From: Empedobacter sp036647415
Lineage (GTDB): Bacteria > Bacteroidota > Bacteroidia > Flavobacteriales > Weeksellaceae
DNA length: 64,000 nt
Assembly: GCF_036647415.1 (NCBI RefSeq)
Contig: NZ_JAVXKG010000008.1
Coordinates: 40,889-104,888 of the forward strand
Direction of reading: 5' to 3'
Of this stretch, positions 50,298 through 59,987 are shown one piece after another. The position numbers were made by a program, and so were the translations under genes. How positions within the stretch are numbered: the first letter of the stretch is position 1; the number at the start of each line of letters is the position of its first letter. The notes beneath the pieces were generated by a model. It was given only the letters and a program-made list of their open reading frames with translations, made no database searches and had not been told where the DNA came from.

Positions 50298-50309
50298 TTA
50301 TTAATTTTG
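50277..50309 (+). promoter_or_regulatory. topA promoter (TTTG-N21-TAATTTTG)
   Basis: TTTG at 50277-50280 and TAATTTTG at 50302-50309 with a 21-base spacer. The -33 box is inside the preceding terminator hairpin. The leader would be about 15 bases. Confidence 0.6.
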
Positions 50310-50331
50310 CAGAAATTTTTAAGAAAACAAT

Positions 50332-52839
50332 ATGTCGAAGAATCTCGTAATTGTTGAGTCCCCAGCAAAAGCTAAAACCATTCAAGGTTTTTTAGGTGAA
50401 GACTTTATCGTGGAGTCAAGTTTTGGTCACGTAGTCGATTTACCAAAAAAGGGAATGGGTATCGAAATAGAAAATCAATTCAAACCGATTTACGAAGTTA
50501 CACCAGATAAAAAAGATGTCGTTAGCAAGTTAAAAAAGCTATCTGCTAAAGCCGAAACAATCTGGTTAGCATCCGATGAGGATCGCGAAGGTGAGGCAAT
50601 ATCTTGGCATTTATATAACGTTCTTGATTTAGAAAAAAAAGATACAAAACGTATCGTTTTTAATGAAATTACAAAGAAAGCGATTCTAAAAGCTGTCGAA
50701 AATCCACGTCAAATCGATATTAATTTGGTTGATGCGCAACAAGCGCGTCGTATTTTAGATCGTTTAGTTGGTTTCGAAATGTCTCCAATTTTATGGAAAA
50801 AAATTAAACCAGGTCTATCAGCAGGTCGTGTACAATCAGTTTCTGTTCGATTAATTGTCGAGAGAGAAAAAGAAATTCAGAAATTTGTTCCTGTATCTTC
50901 TTATCGTTTTGTTGCAATTTTTGAAACAACCGAAGGAAAAACATTAAAAGCAGTTCTTACAAAAGAATTTTCTAAATTAAAAGAAGCGGAAGATTTCTTA
51001 GAAACATGTATTGGAGCAGAGTTTAAAGTAAACGATTTACAGAAAAAACCTGCAAAACGTACACCATCTGCACCTTTCACAACTTCTACATTACAACAAG
51101 AAGCATCTCGAAAATTAGGTTTTTCAGTTTCGAGAACGATGCGTGTCGCACAACAATTATACGAATCTGGACATATCACGTATATGAGAACAGATAGCGT
51201 GAATTTGTCTGATGATGCATTGTCAGCTGTTAAATCTGAAATAGAATCGGCTTATGGAAACAAATATGTTGAGATAAGAAAATACAAAAATAAAAACTCT
51301 TCTGCACAAGAAGCGCACGAAGCAATTCGTCCGACGCATTTTGAAAATCATTCGATAAATGCAGACGATTCTATGCGTAAATTGTACGAATTAATTTGGA
51401 AACGCACTGTAGCTTCGCAAATGGCAAACGCAGAATTAGAGCGTACTATCATTGATATTGATAACAATAAAAACAATTTTATTTTTCAAGCAAAAGGAGA
51501 AGTAATTGTTTTTGATGGTTTCTTGAAAGTTTACCAAGAATCTCATGATGATGAAGATGTGGATGACGATAAAGTTTTATTACCAAGTGTAAAAGTTAAC
51601 GAAACATTGCTTGCAGATGAAATTAATGGAACCGAACGTTTTTCTCGTGCGCCAGCTCGTTACACAGAGGCATCTTTGGTAAAAAAATTAGAAGAATTAG
51701 GAATTGGACGTCCATCAACTTATGCACCAACAATTTCTACAATTCAGAATAGAGGTTATGTTGAAGTAGGAGAATTAGACGGAAATTCAAGAAAATATAA
51801 CACATTAACATTAGTAAATAATCAAGTCAAAAAAGCTGAATTGACAGAGGTTTATGGTGCAGATCGTCGTAAATTAATGCCAACAGATATCGGAATTGTT
51901 GTAAATGATTTCTTGGTAGATTATTTTGCAAATGTGATGGATTATGACTTTACCGCTCGCGTAGAATCAAATTTTGATGAAATTGCAGAAGGTAAAATCA
52001 ATTGGACAAATATGATTGGTGATTTTTATTCAAAATTTCATGAAATTGTAGAAGATGTTCAAGAAAATGCAGATCGTGCAACTGGAGAACGCGAATTAGG
52101 AATAGATCCTGTTTCGGGTAAAAAAGTGCATGCGCGTATTGGTCGTTTTGGTCCAATGATTCAGATTGGAGAATCGGATGATGAAGAAAAACCACGTTTT
52201 GCAAGTCTTCAAAAACATCAATCCATTCATAATATTACATTAGAAGAAGCCATGAAACTTTTTGAATTACCAAAAGTTTTAGGTGAGTATAAAGAACACG
52301 AGGTTGAGGTTAATATAGGACGTTTTGGACCTTATGTTAAGTTTGATGATAAATATATTTCTATTCCAAAAGAAGAAGATCCGATGGATCTTTCGTTTGA
52401 TCGTGCAGTAGAATTAATCGAAGAAAAACTGAAAGCTGATGCTCCGGTTGCACAATACGAAGGACATGATGTAACGAAAGGAAAAGGACGTTTTGGACCT
52501 TTTATTAAATGGAATGAATGGTTTATTAATGTGTCTAAAAAATATGATTTCGACCATCTTTCTCAAGCTGATATAATCGAATTGATCGAAGATAAAAAGC
52601 GAAAAGAATCAGAAAGAGTTGTTCGCGAATGGGCAGAACAAGAAATACGTTTGGAGAAAGCACGTTGGGGAAGATATAATTTAATTCAAGGAAAAATAAA
52701 AGTTGAGTTATCAAAAGAAACTAATCCAGAAGCATTAACTTTAGCAGAAGTTGAGAAGCTAATAGAGGCAGCCAAACCTGCAAAGAAAAAAGCAACAACT
52801 AAGAAAACTACAGCTAAAAAAACAACGACTAAAAAGTAA
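50332..52839 (+). CDS. topA: DNA topoisomerase I (type IA)
   Basis: Relaxes negative supercoils by a single-strand passage mechanism. The 835 residues start with the Toprim domain (LVIVESPAKAKTIQGFLG, ASDEDREGEAISWHL), and the active-site Tyr284 is in ITYMRTDS. The C-terminus has no zinc fingers of the E. coli type but three repeats starting GRFGP (GRFGPMIQIG, GRFGPYVKF, GRFGPFIKW), as in other Bacteroidota TopA, and a Lys/Thr/Ala tail (KKATTKKTTAKKTTTKK) that likely binds DNA. The stop TAA shares its last base with the ATG of the next gene (TAATG). Confidence 0.96.
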   Translation: MSKNLVIVESPAKAKTIQGFLGEDFIVESSFGHVVDLPKKGMGIEIENQFKPIYEVTPDKKDVVSKLKKLSAKAETIWLASDEDREGEAISWHLYNVLDLEKKDTKRIVFNEITKKAILKAVENPRQIDINLVDAQQARRILDRLVGFEMSPILWKKIKPGLSAGRVQSVSVRLIVEREKEIQKFVPVSSYRFVAIFETTEGKTLKAVLTKEFSKLKEAEDFLETCIGAEFKVNDLQKKPAKRTPSAPFTTSTLQQEASRKLGFSVSRTMRVAQQLYESGHITYMRTDSVNLSDDALSAVKSEIESAYGNKYVEIRKYKNKNSSAQEAHEAIRPTHFENHSINADDSMRKLYELIWKRTVASQMANAELERTIIDIDNNKNNFIFQAKGEVIVFDGFLKVYQESHDDEDVDDDKVLLPSVKVNETLLADEINGTERFSRAPARYTEASLVKKLEELGIGRPSTYAPTISTIQNRGYVEVGELDGNSRKYNTLTLVNNQVKKAELTEVYGADRRKLMPTDIGIVVNDFLVDYFANVMDYDFTARVESNFDEIAEGKINWTNMIGDFYSKFHEIVEDVQENADRATGERELGIDPVSGKKVHARIGRFGPMIQIGESDDEEKPRFASLQKHQSIHNITLEEAMKLFELPKVLGEYKEHEVEVNIGRFGPYVKFDDKYISIPKEEDPMDLSFDRAVELIEEKLKADAPVAQYEGHDVTKGKGRFGPFIKWNEWFINVSKKYDFDHLSQADIIELIEDKKRKESERVVREWAEQEIRLEKARWGRYNLIQGKIKVELSKETNPEALTLAEVEKLIEAAKPAKKKATTKKTTAKKTTTKK

Positions 52840-53990
52840 TGTATAAAGACTTTTTAAAACCAGTTACAGAAGAATTACAAGACTTTGCGAAGTCTTGTAA
52901 TTCTTTTTCGTTAGGAGCGTCAATTAAATTTCAAGAAGATATTCTCGAAATAGAGGAGAATGCAACCGATAAAATTGCGATAATTGGCGTAACAGAATCA
53001 CGATCAAAACAAAAAGATTTGATTGAAGATGTCGAATTTAGTCTAATCAGAACTCAATTGTACGAGCTACAGATGGGAAATTGGACGATAGATTTGTATG
53101 ATTTTGGCGACATCAATTATTACGATGACAAACACGAAACTGAAACTGTTTTTAGAGAAGTCATAAATGGTCTAATTAAGGACGGTTATATTGTTGTTAT
53201 TTTAGGAGGTTCTCCAAGTTTGGGCTATCAACAATATCGCGCTTACGATGAAGTGATTAATAAAATTAATTATTTATCAATCGACTATAAACTTCGATTA
53301 GGGAATGATGAATCACAAACCACGGATCAAAATTATTTGACAAAAATTATTTCGAATGAGCCATTTAATCTTTTAGATTACACAAACATTGGATTTCAAA
53401 CTTATTTTGTAGCGCAAGAAAAACAAGATTTAATCCATCAATTAAATTTTGAAGCTATTAGATTAGGTGTAATTGCAGAATCTGTAAAAGAAGTAGAACC
53501 ATTTTCTAGAGAAACAAACGCTGCATTAATCAATCTTTCCAGTTTACAAGGATCCGATTTTTCTTCTACGAAAAATATGACGCCAAATGGATTTACATCA
53601 AGAGAAATATGTGCGATTGCAAGATATTTAGGTTTCAGCAATAAATTAACCTCTCTTTACGTTTGTGATTATATTGAGAATTATAAAAAATTAGATCATT
53701 TCCTTGTAGCACAAATGATTTGGTATTTTATTGACGGAAAAAATCATCGTCCAGAGATAAAAAGTTTTGATGATACACAATATTTTGATAAAATTTTTGT
53801 TCCTACAGAAGGATATAATTATATTTTTTATAGAAATGTGTATACCAACCAATGGTGGATAGAAGTTGATAACACGATTGATGGTGAAAGAAGTTTTGAA
53901 ATAATTTCGTGTTCGGAAAAAGATTACGAAGAAGCCTTAAAAGGGGAAATTCCAAATAGGTGGTGGAAGTATTTCAAAAAATTTTATTAA
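52839..53990 (+). CDS. Ureohydrolase (arginase/formimidoylglutamase) fold protein lacking metal ligands
   Basis: A 383-residue protein with the architecture of the arginase family: a Rossmann-like start (KIAIIGVTESR), a long helical-strand body and the usual motif positions. All three metal motifs are degenerate. The GGDHS motif reads GGSPS (123-127), the DAHxD motif reads SIDYKLR (147-153), and the SxDxDxxDP region is INLSSLQGSD (231-240). Thus no manganese site can form in the normal way, and arginase-type catalysis is not expected. The gene is coupled to topA (TAATG overlap) and 109 bases upstream of gldK. A homologue labelled formimidoylglutamase lies near gldK in other Flavobacteriia as far as I recall. 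Function unknown. Confidence 0.82.
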   Translation: MYKDFLKPVTEELQDFAKSCNSFSLGASIKFQEDILEIEENATDKIAIIGVTESRSKQKDLIEDVEFSLIRTQLYELQMGNWTIDLYDFGDINYYDDKHETETVFREVINGLIKDGYIVVILGGSPSLGYQQYRAYDEVINKINYLSIDYKLRLGNDESQTTDQNYLTKIISNEPFNLLDYTNIGFQTYFVAQEKQDLIHQLNFEAIRLGVIAESVKEVEPFSRETNAALINLSSLQGSDFSSTKNMTPNGFTSREICAIARYLGFSNKLTSLYVCDYIENYKKLDHFLVAQMIWYFIDGKNHRPEIKSFDDTQYFDKIFVPTEGYNYIFYRNVYTNQWWIEVDNTIDGERSFEIISCSEKDYEEALKGEIPNRWWKYFKKFY

Positions 53991-54099
53991 AAAAATAATA
54001 TATAATTCGAAAATCAATTAATAAAAATGCCTTTATTTGTAGCCTTATTGATTGAGAACTAAAAGTATAAACCTGTATAAAAAATAAATCTATAGCAGA

Positions 54100-55539
54100 A
54101 TGAATAGAATTTTGGTAAGTGCATTGTTACTAACTCTTTCTTTGTCATCATGTAAAATGTTGAAAAACAGAGGGAGTAGTGATAGAAATGATGGGCAAAT
54201 AGTTTCGAAAGCATCATCAACTTGGACACCAATTCGTCCAAAGGGAATGGTTCCGATTCCGAGTGGATCGTTTGTTTTAGGACAAACTGACTACGATTTT
54301 ACAAAAACAAATGACGCTCCTGTAAAAACAGTTACTGTAACAGGTTTTTATATGGACGATACAGAAATTACAAACTCTGAATATCAGATTTTTGTAAATT
54401 ATGTAAAAGATTCTATTGCACGTACTGCTTTAGCTAATAAAGCTGAATCATTAGGATTTGATCCGATGAATCCTACTGCAGATGGTGAAGGAATTGGTGC
54501 TTATGCTTTTGTTTCTGGATCTGAAGATGGAGAAGGAACACCATATGATGAATACATCAAGCAAAATAATACAGGTAGAGATGGACAATCTTTAGATGGT
54601 AAAAAACTAAACTGGAAGCAACGTTTGGAATGGGATAAATACAAATACCCAGATGTAGACTATGCTGAAGTTATGGAAGGTTTATACTATCCGCCAGAAG
54701 AAAGAATGAATGGAGAAAGACGTATCGATACACGTAAACTAAACTATTCTTATGTTACAGTTGATCAAACTGCAGCAGCTAAGAAAAAAGGTACTTTCCG
54801 TGTAGATTTTCGTAAAGAATTTAGTATGAATATCTATCCAGATACAACTGTTTGGGTAAGAGATTTTAACTATTCTTACAATGATCCAATGCACCAAGAT
54901 TATTTTTGGCACAAAGCATATTCTAACTATCCTGTTGTAGGAATTAATTGGAATCAAGCAACTGCTTTTTGTGATTTCCGTACAAGATATCATAATACAG
55001 CTTTAAATAATAAGAAGAAAAAAGGAAACCAAGTAAAAGTAATTAGCTACCGTTTACCAACAGAAATTGAGTGGGAATACGCAGCGAAAGGAGGTTTAGA
55101 AAATGCACCTTATCCATGGGGAGGTCCATATTTAACAGACGATAGAGGTTGTTATTTAGCGAACTTCAAACCAAAACGTGGAGATTATTTAGAAATCAAT
55201 GATGGTAAAAAAACAGGTTATATGTACACAGCACCAGTAAAAACTTTCCGTGCAAATGGATATGGTTTATATGATATGGCTGGTAACGTAGCCGAGTGGA
55301 CAAGTTCACCATACAACAGATCATCTTATACAATGTCTTCTTCTCTTAATCCGTCTCTTACTATGACAGGAGAAGTAAACAGAAGTGTACGTGGAGGTTC
55401 TTGGAAAGATATTGGATATCTGTTGATGACATCTTCTAGAGATTGGGAAAATAAAGATTCGGCAAGAAGTTTCATCGGATTCCGTACAGTACAATCTTTC
55501 CCAGAAGGATCAAAAATAAATTTTAGAAAAACCAAATAA
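54100..55539 (+). CDS. gldK: Gliding motility / T9SS lipoprotein GldK
   Basis: Outer-membrane-associated lipoprotein (PorK homologue) that, with GldN/PorN, forms the periplasmic ring of the type IX secretion system. The 479 residues have a lipobox (LSLSSC, Cys18), then a formylglycine-generating-enzyme/sulfatase-modifying domain (about 45-465: PIPSGSFVLGQTDYD, YRLPTEIEWEYAAKGG, GYGLYDMAGNVAEWTSS, SVRGGSWKD, SFIGFRTV). The domain is used structurally in this family. First gene of gldKLMN. Confidence 0.96.
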   Translation: MNRILVSALLLTLSLSSCKMLKNRGSSDRNDGQIVSKASSTWTPIRPKGMVPIPSGSFVLGQTDYDFTKTNDAPVKTVTVTGFYMDDTEITNSEYQIFVNYVKDSIARTALANKAESLGFDPMNPTADGEGIGAYAFVSGSEDGEGTPYDEYIKQNNTGRDGQSLDGKKLNWKQRLEWDKYKYPDVDYAEVMEGLYYPPEERMNGERRIDTRKLNYSYVTVDQTAAAKKKGTFRVDFRKEFSMNIYPDTTVWVRDFNYSYNDPMHQDYFWHKAYSNYPVVGINWNQATAFCDFRTRYHNTALNNKKKKGNQVKVISYRLPTEIEWEYAAKGGLENAPYPWGGPYLTDDRGCYLANFKPKRGDYLEINDGKKTGYMYTAPVKTFRANGYGLYDMAGNVAEWTSSPYNRSSYTMSSSLNPSLTMTGEVNRSVRGGSWKDIGYLLMTSSRDWENKDSARSFIGFRTVQSFPEGSKINFRKTK

Positions 55540-55573
55540 ACCATTTTAAAACAATAAATTAAAAAGCACTCAT

Positions 55574-56245
55574 ATGGCAGTACAAGCTTCAAAACAAGAA
55601 CGTCTTACAAATTTTATGTATAACTTCTTTGCCGCAGTAGTAATTATCGGGGCATTATGTAAAATTACACATACAAATCCATTAGGAATTAGTGCTAATA
55701 TTATTCTAGCAGTAGGACTAGTAGCAGAAGCTCTAGTATTCTTATACTCTGCATTCTTTGACAAACCAGAAGGTAGTTATGAATGGGAAAAAGCGTATCC
55801 AGAATTATTAAGCGGAGAACCAGTACAAAGAAAAACTGCAGCAGTTGCAAATGCAGGAAATAATTTGACTGCAGAATTAGACAAAGTTTTAGCAGATGCA
55901 AAATTAGATAAAGAAGTTTTCGAAAGATTACGTGGGTCTTTAGATAAATTTGGTTCAGCTGTAAACGAATTAAACACAACAACGTCTGCTGTAGCTTCTA
56001 CAGAACAATATAGTAATGAGATTGCAAAAGCATCTAATAACATTAGTACATTAAATTCTGTTTATGCACAACAAATAGAAAACAGCCAAAAACAAGTAGA
56101 ATTAAATAAACAATTTATTGAAGAAATGCAAAAATCTTCAGGTAGTTCAGAGCAATTCTTAAAAGAAATGCAAGAACTTTCTGCTAACATTAATGCATTA
56201 AACAAAGTATATGGTGGTATGCTTTCTGCAATGAAAAATAACTAA
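55574..56245 (+). CDS. gldL: T9SS motor protein GldL
   Basis: Inner-membrane stator of the rotary motor that drives gliding and type IX secretion, powered by the proton-motive force and partner of GldM. The 223 residues contain two membrane segments (about 17-30 and 41-60) with Glu52 in the second (GLVAEALVF), which matches the functionally important TM2 glutamate of GldL. A linker follows (GSYEWEKAYPELLSG), then a long coiled-coil cytoplasmic part (KQVELNKQFIEEMQKS). 34 bases after gldK. Confidence 0.96.
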   Translation: MAVQASKQERLTNFMYNFFAAVVIIGALCKITHTNPLGISANIILAVGLVAEALVFLYSAFFDKPEGSYEWEKAYPELLSGEPVQRKTAAVANAGNNLTAELDKVLADAKLDKEVFERLRGSLDKFGSAVNELNTTTSAVASTEQYSNEIAKASNNISTLNSVYAQQIENSQKQVELNKQFIEEMQKSSGSSEQFLKEMQELSANINALNKVYGGMLSAMKNN

Positions 56246-56295
56246 TCATTGTACCGATAAATTAAACTAATTATTCATTAATTCTATAAATTATT

Positions 56296-57864
56296 ATGGC
56301 AGGAGGTGGTAGACTAACCGGACGTCAGAAGATGATCAACCTGATGTATCTCGTGTTCATTGCAATGATGGCTTTGAACGTAGATCGTGAGGTATTGAGA
56401 TCTTTCGAAACAATAAATACATCTTTAGAGTCAACAACGACTTTAACAGAATTAAATAACGGAACATTCTATAAACAAATAGATAACAAAGCAAAAGAAG
56501 ATCCAACTTATGCAAAAACACAAGCTGAAGCTGCAGACGTTAAAAAGCAAACAAATGATTTTGTTGCTTACATTGCTGGATTGAAAAAAGAATTAGCTGG
56601 TGCAGATTTTGTTTCTGGTAGTGAAGACACAGATTATAACTCATTATCAAATACAGAACCAATCGTTTCTTTGTTTTTCAAAGGAAAAGGAGGTGATAAA
56701 GGAAATGAAAAAGCACAAGAATTTACAAGTAAAGTTGAAGCTTACAAAAATTTCTTAATGCCTTTTGCTCAGAAAAGTCCAGATTCAAAAAATGCTATTG
56801 CAAGTGTTAATGAATTTTTTGGAACAGCAGCTAAGTCAAAAAATCAAACTTGGGTACAAGAAAAATTTTATGATCAACCAATGGTTGCCTCACTTACAAA
56901 TTTATCTAAAATGCAAATGGATGCTCGTACACAAGAAGGTAACTTAGTAAGAGCTTTATTATCTGGTAAATTAGAAGAAAAAATTGAATTGGATGCATTC
57001 CAAGGTTTATTCTTATCACCAGGTGTTGTTAAAGTTGGTGACGAAGCAGTTCTTAATGTAGTTTTAGGAGCTTATGATAACAGCGTAAAAGGATCTGTAT
57101 CTACAAGTGTAGGTTCTGCACAAGTTGTAGATGGTAAAGCATCAATCAAATTGAATACAGGATCTGTAGGTTTACATACATTAACTGGTAGTATAACTTA
57201 TGTAGCAAACGGACAAACAAAAACAGCAACTATTGCACCATCAACTTACCAAGTTGTAGCGCAAACATTAGATAAAAAAGCTGCGGAAATTATTGAGAAA
57301 GATCCTACAGGAGGTTCTATCGTTGCAGATAATTTACGTGTTGTTTACCGTGGTGTAACAAATCCTATTTCAGCAACAATTAACGGTGCAAATGGACCAG
57401 TTAGTTTAAGTGTTTCTTCTGGAAGTGCATCTGGAGCAGGAGCTAATAAATGGAATTATACAGCAGGAGGAGGAAGCGAAGTAGTATTTACTGCATCTGC
57501 AAGAGCAAGTTCTGGTAAAACATTATCTGTTCGCGAAACATTCCGTGTAAAACCAGTTCCACCAGCACGTGGTGTAATTTTAGGAAAAACAAGTCCATCT
57601 ATTCCAGATAACGGAATTGCAGCACAAACAATTCGTATTGATTGGCCAGATTTCTTATTCCCAATTTCAGGTGAAGTAACATCATTTAATGTTAAAGTTC
57701 CTGGACAACCAACAGTTCGTGTTAATGGAAGTAAAATGTCAGGTGCTGCAGGTGCTATATCTAAGGCTAAAAAAGGAGATATTATAGGTGTATTCGATAT
57801 TAAGTACCGTACAAATTCTGGTGCTAATGGAGAGGCTTCTTCTATCGCAATTCAAGTACAATAA
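56296..57864 (+). CDS. gldM: T9SS motor protein GldM
   Basis: Inner-membrane protein with a single TM that spans the periplasm and couples GldL to the GldK/GldN ring. The 522 residues open with AGGGRLTGRQKMINLMYLVFIAMMALNVDREVL, i.e. the cytoplasmic stub and the TM helix. A helical domain (about 40-220) and three beta domains follow (from LFLSPGVVKVGDEAVLNVVLGAYD to the end), as in solved GldM/PorM structures. 50 bases after gldL. Confidence 0.96.
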   Translation: MAGGGRLTGRQKMINLMYLVFIAMMALNVDREVLRSFETINTSLESTTTLTELNNGTFYKQIDNKAKEDPTYAKTQAEAADVKKQTNDFVAYIAGLKKELAGADFVSGSEDTDYNSLSNTEPIVSLFFKGKGGDKGNEKAQEFTSKVEAYKNFLMPFAQKSPDSKNAIASVNEFFGTAAKSKNQTWVQEKFYDQPMVASLTNLSKMQMDARTQEGNLVRALLSGKLEEKIELDAFQGLFLSPGVVKVGDEAVLNVVLGAYDNSVKGSVSTSVGSAQVVDGKASIKLNTGSVGLHTLTGSITYVANGQTKTATIAPSTYQVVAQTLDKKAAEIIEKDPTGGSIVADNLRVVYRGVTNPISATINGANGPVSLSVSSGSASGAGANKWNYTAGGGSEVVFTASARASSGKTLSVRETFRVKPVPPARGVILGKTSPSIPDNGIAAQTIRIDWPDFLFPISGEVTSFNVKVPGQPTVRVNGSKMSGAAGAISKAKKGDIIGVFDIKYRTNSGANGEASSIAIQVQ

Positions 57865-57886
57865 TTAAAATTAAAAAATAAACAAT

Positions 57887-58789
57887 ATGAAGTATCTTTT
57901 GTTTGGTTTAATGAGTTTCTTTTCAACTCTTACAATGGCGCAAAATGTTCTTAATGCTGTTTCGCCAGAACAGTTAAGAAGAGACCGCGAAAATAAAACA
58001 AGAGTTGATGAAGCTGGTGACACTGTTAGTACAGCACAAGACCCGTTAAAATATGGTTTTATCGAAGATAAAGACAATGTATGGTCTAAAGTTGTATGGG
58101 AAGTTATCGATTTGAATGAGCGTCTGAATCAACCTTATTACTTGGCTGGTGACGAATTAGTTCAAAATTCTCAATCATTGTACGATGTTTTGGTAGAAGG
58201 TGTTCGTAGTAAAAAAATTACAGAAATTTACGACGACGAATTTTTCAAAAACAAAATGACTTACGACCAAATTATGGCTCGTAATGAGAAAAAAGATACA
58301 CAACAGTATTACTATGATATGATAGCAGCTGGTGAAAAACCAGATGACGCGGCAATTTTTAATTACAAAGTAAAATCTGCTGATATCAAAATGTTAAAGA
58401 CGAAAGGTCTTTGGTATATCGATCGTCGCTTAGGAGAACTTAGATACCGTTTATTAGGTTTGGCAATTATGGGACCTGATGCGCAATCTTTAGGAACAGA
58501 ATTTAACGATGGTACGTTTGTAGATTTATTTTGGATTTGGTATCCAGATGCTCGTCAAACATTAGTTAATGCAACTGTTTTTAATCCAAGTAATTCTAAT
58601 TCTGCGATTTCTTACGATGAAATGTTGAATGCACGTCGATTTAATTCGATTATTTACAAAGCGCAGACAATGTACGGTACGAAGATGATCGAAGATTATA
58701 TTCCAAACGATTCAAAAGGTCAATTAGAAGAACATCACAAAATTAGAAACTCTATCATACAAGCTGAGGCTGATATGTGGAATTACTAA
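57887..58789 (+). CDS. gldN: T9SS ring protein GldN
   Basis: Periplasmic partner of GldK (PorN homologue) in the type IX ring. The 300 residues have a signal peptide (ending FFSTLTMAQ, about residue 19), then the family's NVLNAVSPEQLRRDREN, PLKYGFIEDKDNVWSKVVWEVIDLNERLNQPYY and LWYIDRRLGELRYRLLGLAIMGP. Length is normal. Ends at a strong terminator. Confidence 0.95.
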   Translation: MKYLLFGLMSFFSTLTMAQNVLNAVSPEQLRRDRENKTRVDEAGDTVSTAQDPLKYGFIEDKDNVWSKVVWEVIDLNERLNQPYYLAGDELVQNSQSLYDVLVEGVRSKKITEIYDDEFFKNKMTYDQIMARNEKKDTQQYYYDMIAAGEKPDDAAIFNYKVKSADIKMLKTKGLWYIDRRLGELRYRLLGLAIMGPDAQSLGTEFNDGTFVDLFWIWYPDARQTLVNATVFNPSNSNSAISYDEMLNARRFNSIIYKAQTMYGTKMIEDYIPNDSKGQLEEHHKIRNSIIQAEADMWNY

Positions 58790-58806
58790 TAAAGACAAAG
58801 AATAAC

Positions 58807-58840
58807 AAAAAAATCCGATCAATATTGATCGGATTTTTTT
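58807..58840 (+). terminator. Terminator of gldKLMN
   Basis: Stem AAAAAATCCGATCAA / TTGATCGGATTTTTT with loop TAT-like centre and T run. Confidence 0.87.
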
Positions 58841-58913
58841 ATTGAATTTAATCAAGAAATAGAATCAAGTGATTCTAATAACTATTATTAACTTTACACA
58901 CAAAATTTTGAAG

Positions 58914-59972
58914 TTGAAAAAAGTAGAATATATAATCGTCGGACAGGGTGTTGCAGGAAGTTGTATGGCGATGAAATTATTACAAGAAAACAAATCTTTT
59001 GTAGTGATTGATAATCATTTTCACAAAGCTTCGGCGATTGCGGCAGGTATTTTTAATCCAGTTGTACTAAAACGTTTTTCGATTGTATGGAATGCAACCA
59101 AACAAATCCAACGTTTGCAAGAAGTTTTTGGTCAATTTGAAAAATTATTGAACAAAAAATATATCTATAATTTCCCCGTTTATCGAATTTTTAATGATGA
59201 ACAAGAGAAAAAAACATGGATAAAAAAAGCAACGACTCATCCAGATTTGATTGATTATTTATCAACAGAAACGGAACAATTAAACTCATATTCTTCTATC
59301 AAAAATCCAATAGGTTCGGGTGAAGTTTTACATACTGGGCGAGTAGATTTAACAAATTTATTAATTGATTTCAAAAATTATTTAGTCGAAAAAAATAGTT
59401 TTATTGATGAAACATTTGATTTTTCTGAATTAAAATTAGACGATAATCAAGCGATTTATAAAAATATCGAAGCAGATAAAATTATTTTTGCTGAAGGTTT
59501 TAATATTTTGAATAATCCATATTTCAAAAATTTACCTGTAATTGGAGTAAAAGGCGAAGTCCTGAAAATTGAAACCAATGCTAAATTACCCGAAGCGGTA
59601 GTAAAAGGAAAAGAATTTTTGATGCCTTTAGGTGAAAATCAATATTTTGTAGGCGCAACTTATGATCGAGATAATGTAAATTACGAAAACACCGAAGAAG
59701 CCAAACAATATTTGATTGATGGTGTTCAGAATTTCTTTGAAGATAATTTTGAAGTAGTAGAGCAACACGCCTCAATTCGCCCAACAGTTGTAGATCGTCG
59801 TCCAATTATTGGTGCGCATCCAACTTATCAACAATTAATTTGTTTGAACGGAATGGGAACGCGTGGAACCATGTTAGCACCTGTGATGGTAGATGATTTA
59901 TATAATTTTTTAGAGAATCAACAACCAATCGATAAAGAAGCAAATATTGAACGTTTTTACGATAAATTTTAA
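58914..59972 (+). CDS. FAD-dependent oxidoreductase (DAO family)
   Basis: A 352-residue FAD enzyme of the D-amino-acid oxidase superfamily. I place the start at a TTG (58914) so that the protein begins MKKVEYIIVGQGVAGSCMAMKLL, with the FAD fold at once; a GTG at 58869 would add 15 residues. There is no ATG in a suitable place. Features are the dinucleotide motif GQGVAGS (about 9-15), the FNPVVLKRF segment, GVKGEVLKI, and C-terminal IRPTVVDRRPIIGAHP and LNGMGTRGTMLAPVM. The substrate is unknown; members oxidise amino acids or similar amines. A one-mismatch -7 box (TAACTTTA, 58889-58896) supports the later start. Confidence 0.85.
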   Translation: MKKVEYIIVGQGVAGSCMAMKLLQENKSFVVIDNHFHKASAIAAGIFNPVVLKRFSIVWNATKQIQRLQEVFGQFEKLLNKKYIYNFPVYRIFNDEQEKKTWIKKATTHPDLIDYLSTETEQLNSYSSIKNPIGSGEVLHTGRVDLTNLLIDFKNYLVEKNSFIDETFDFSELKLDDNQAIYKNIEADKIIFAEGFNILNNPYFKNLPVIGVKGEVLKIETNAKLPEAVVKGKEFLMPLGENQYFVGATYDRDNVNYENTEEAKQYLIDGVQNFFEDNFEVVEQHASIRPTVVDRRPIIGAHPTYQQLICLNGMGTRGTMLAPVMVDDLYNFLENQQPIDKEANIERFYDKF

Positions 59973-59987
59973 AGAAATAGTTAGTTT

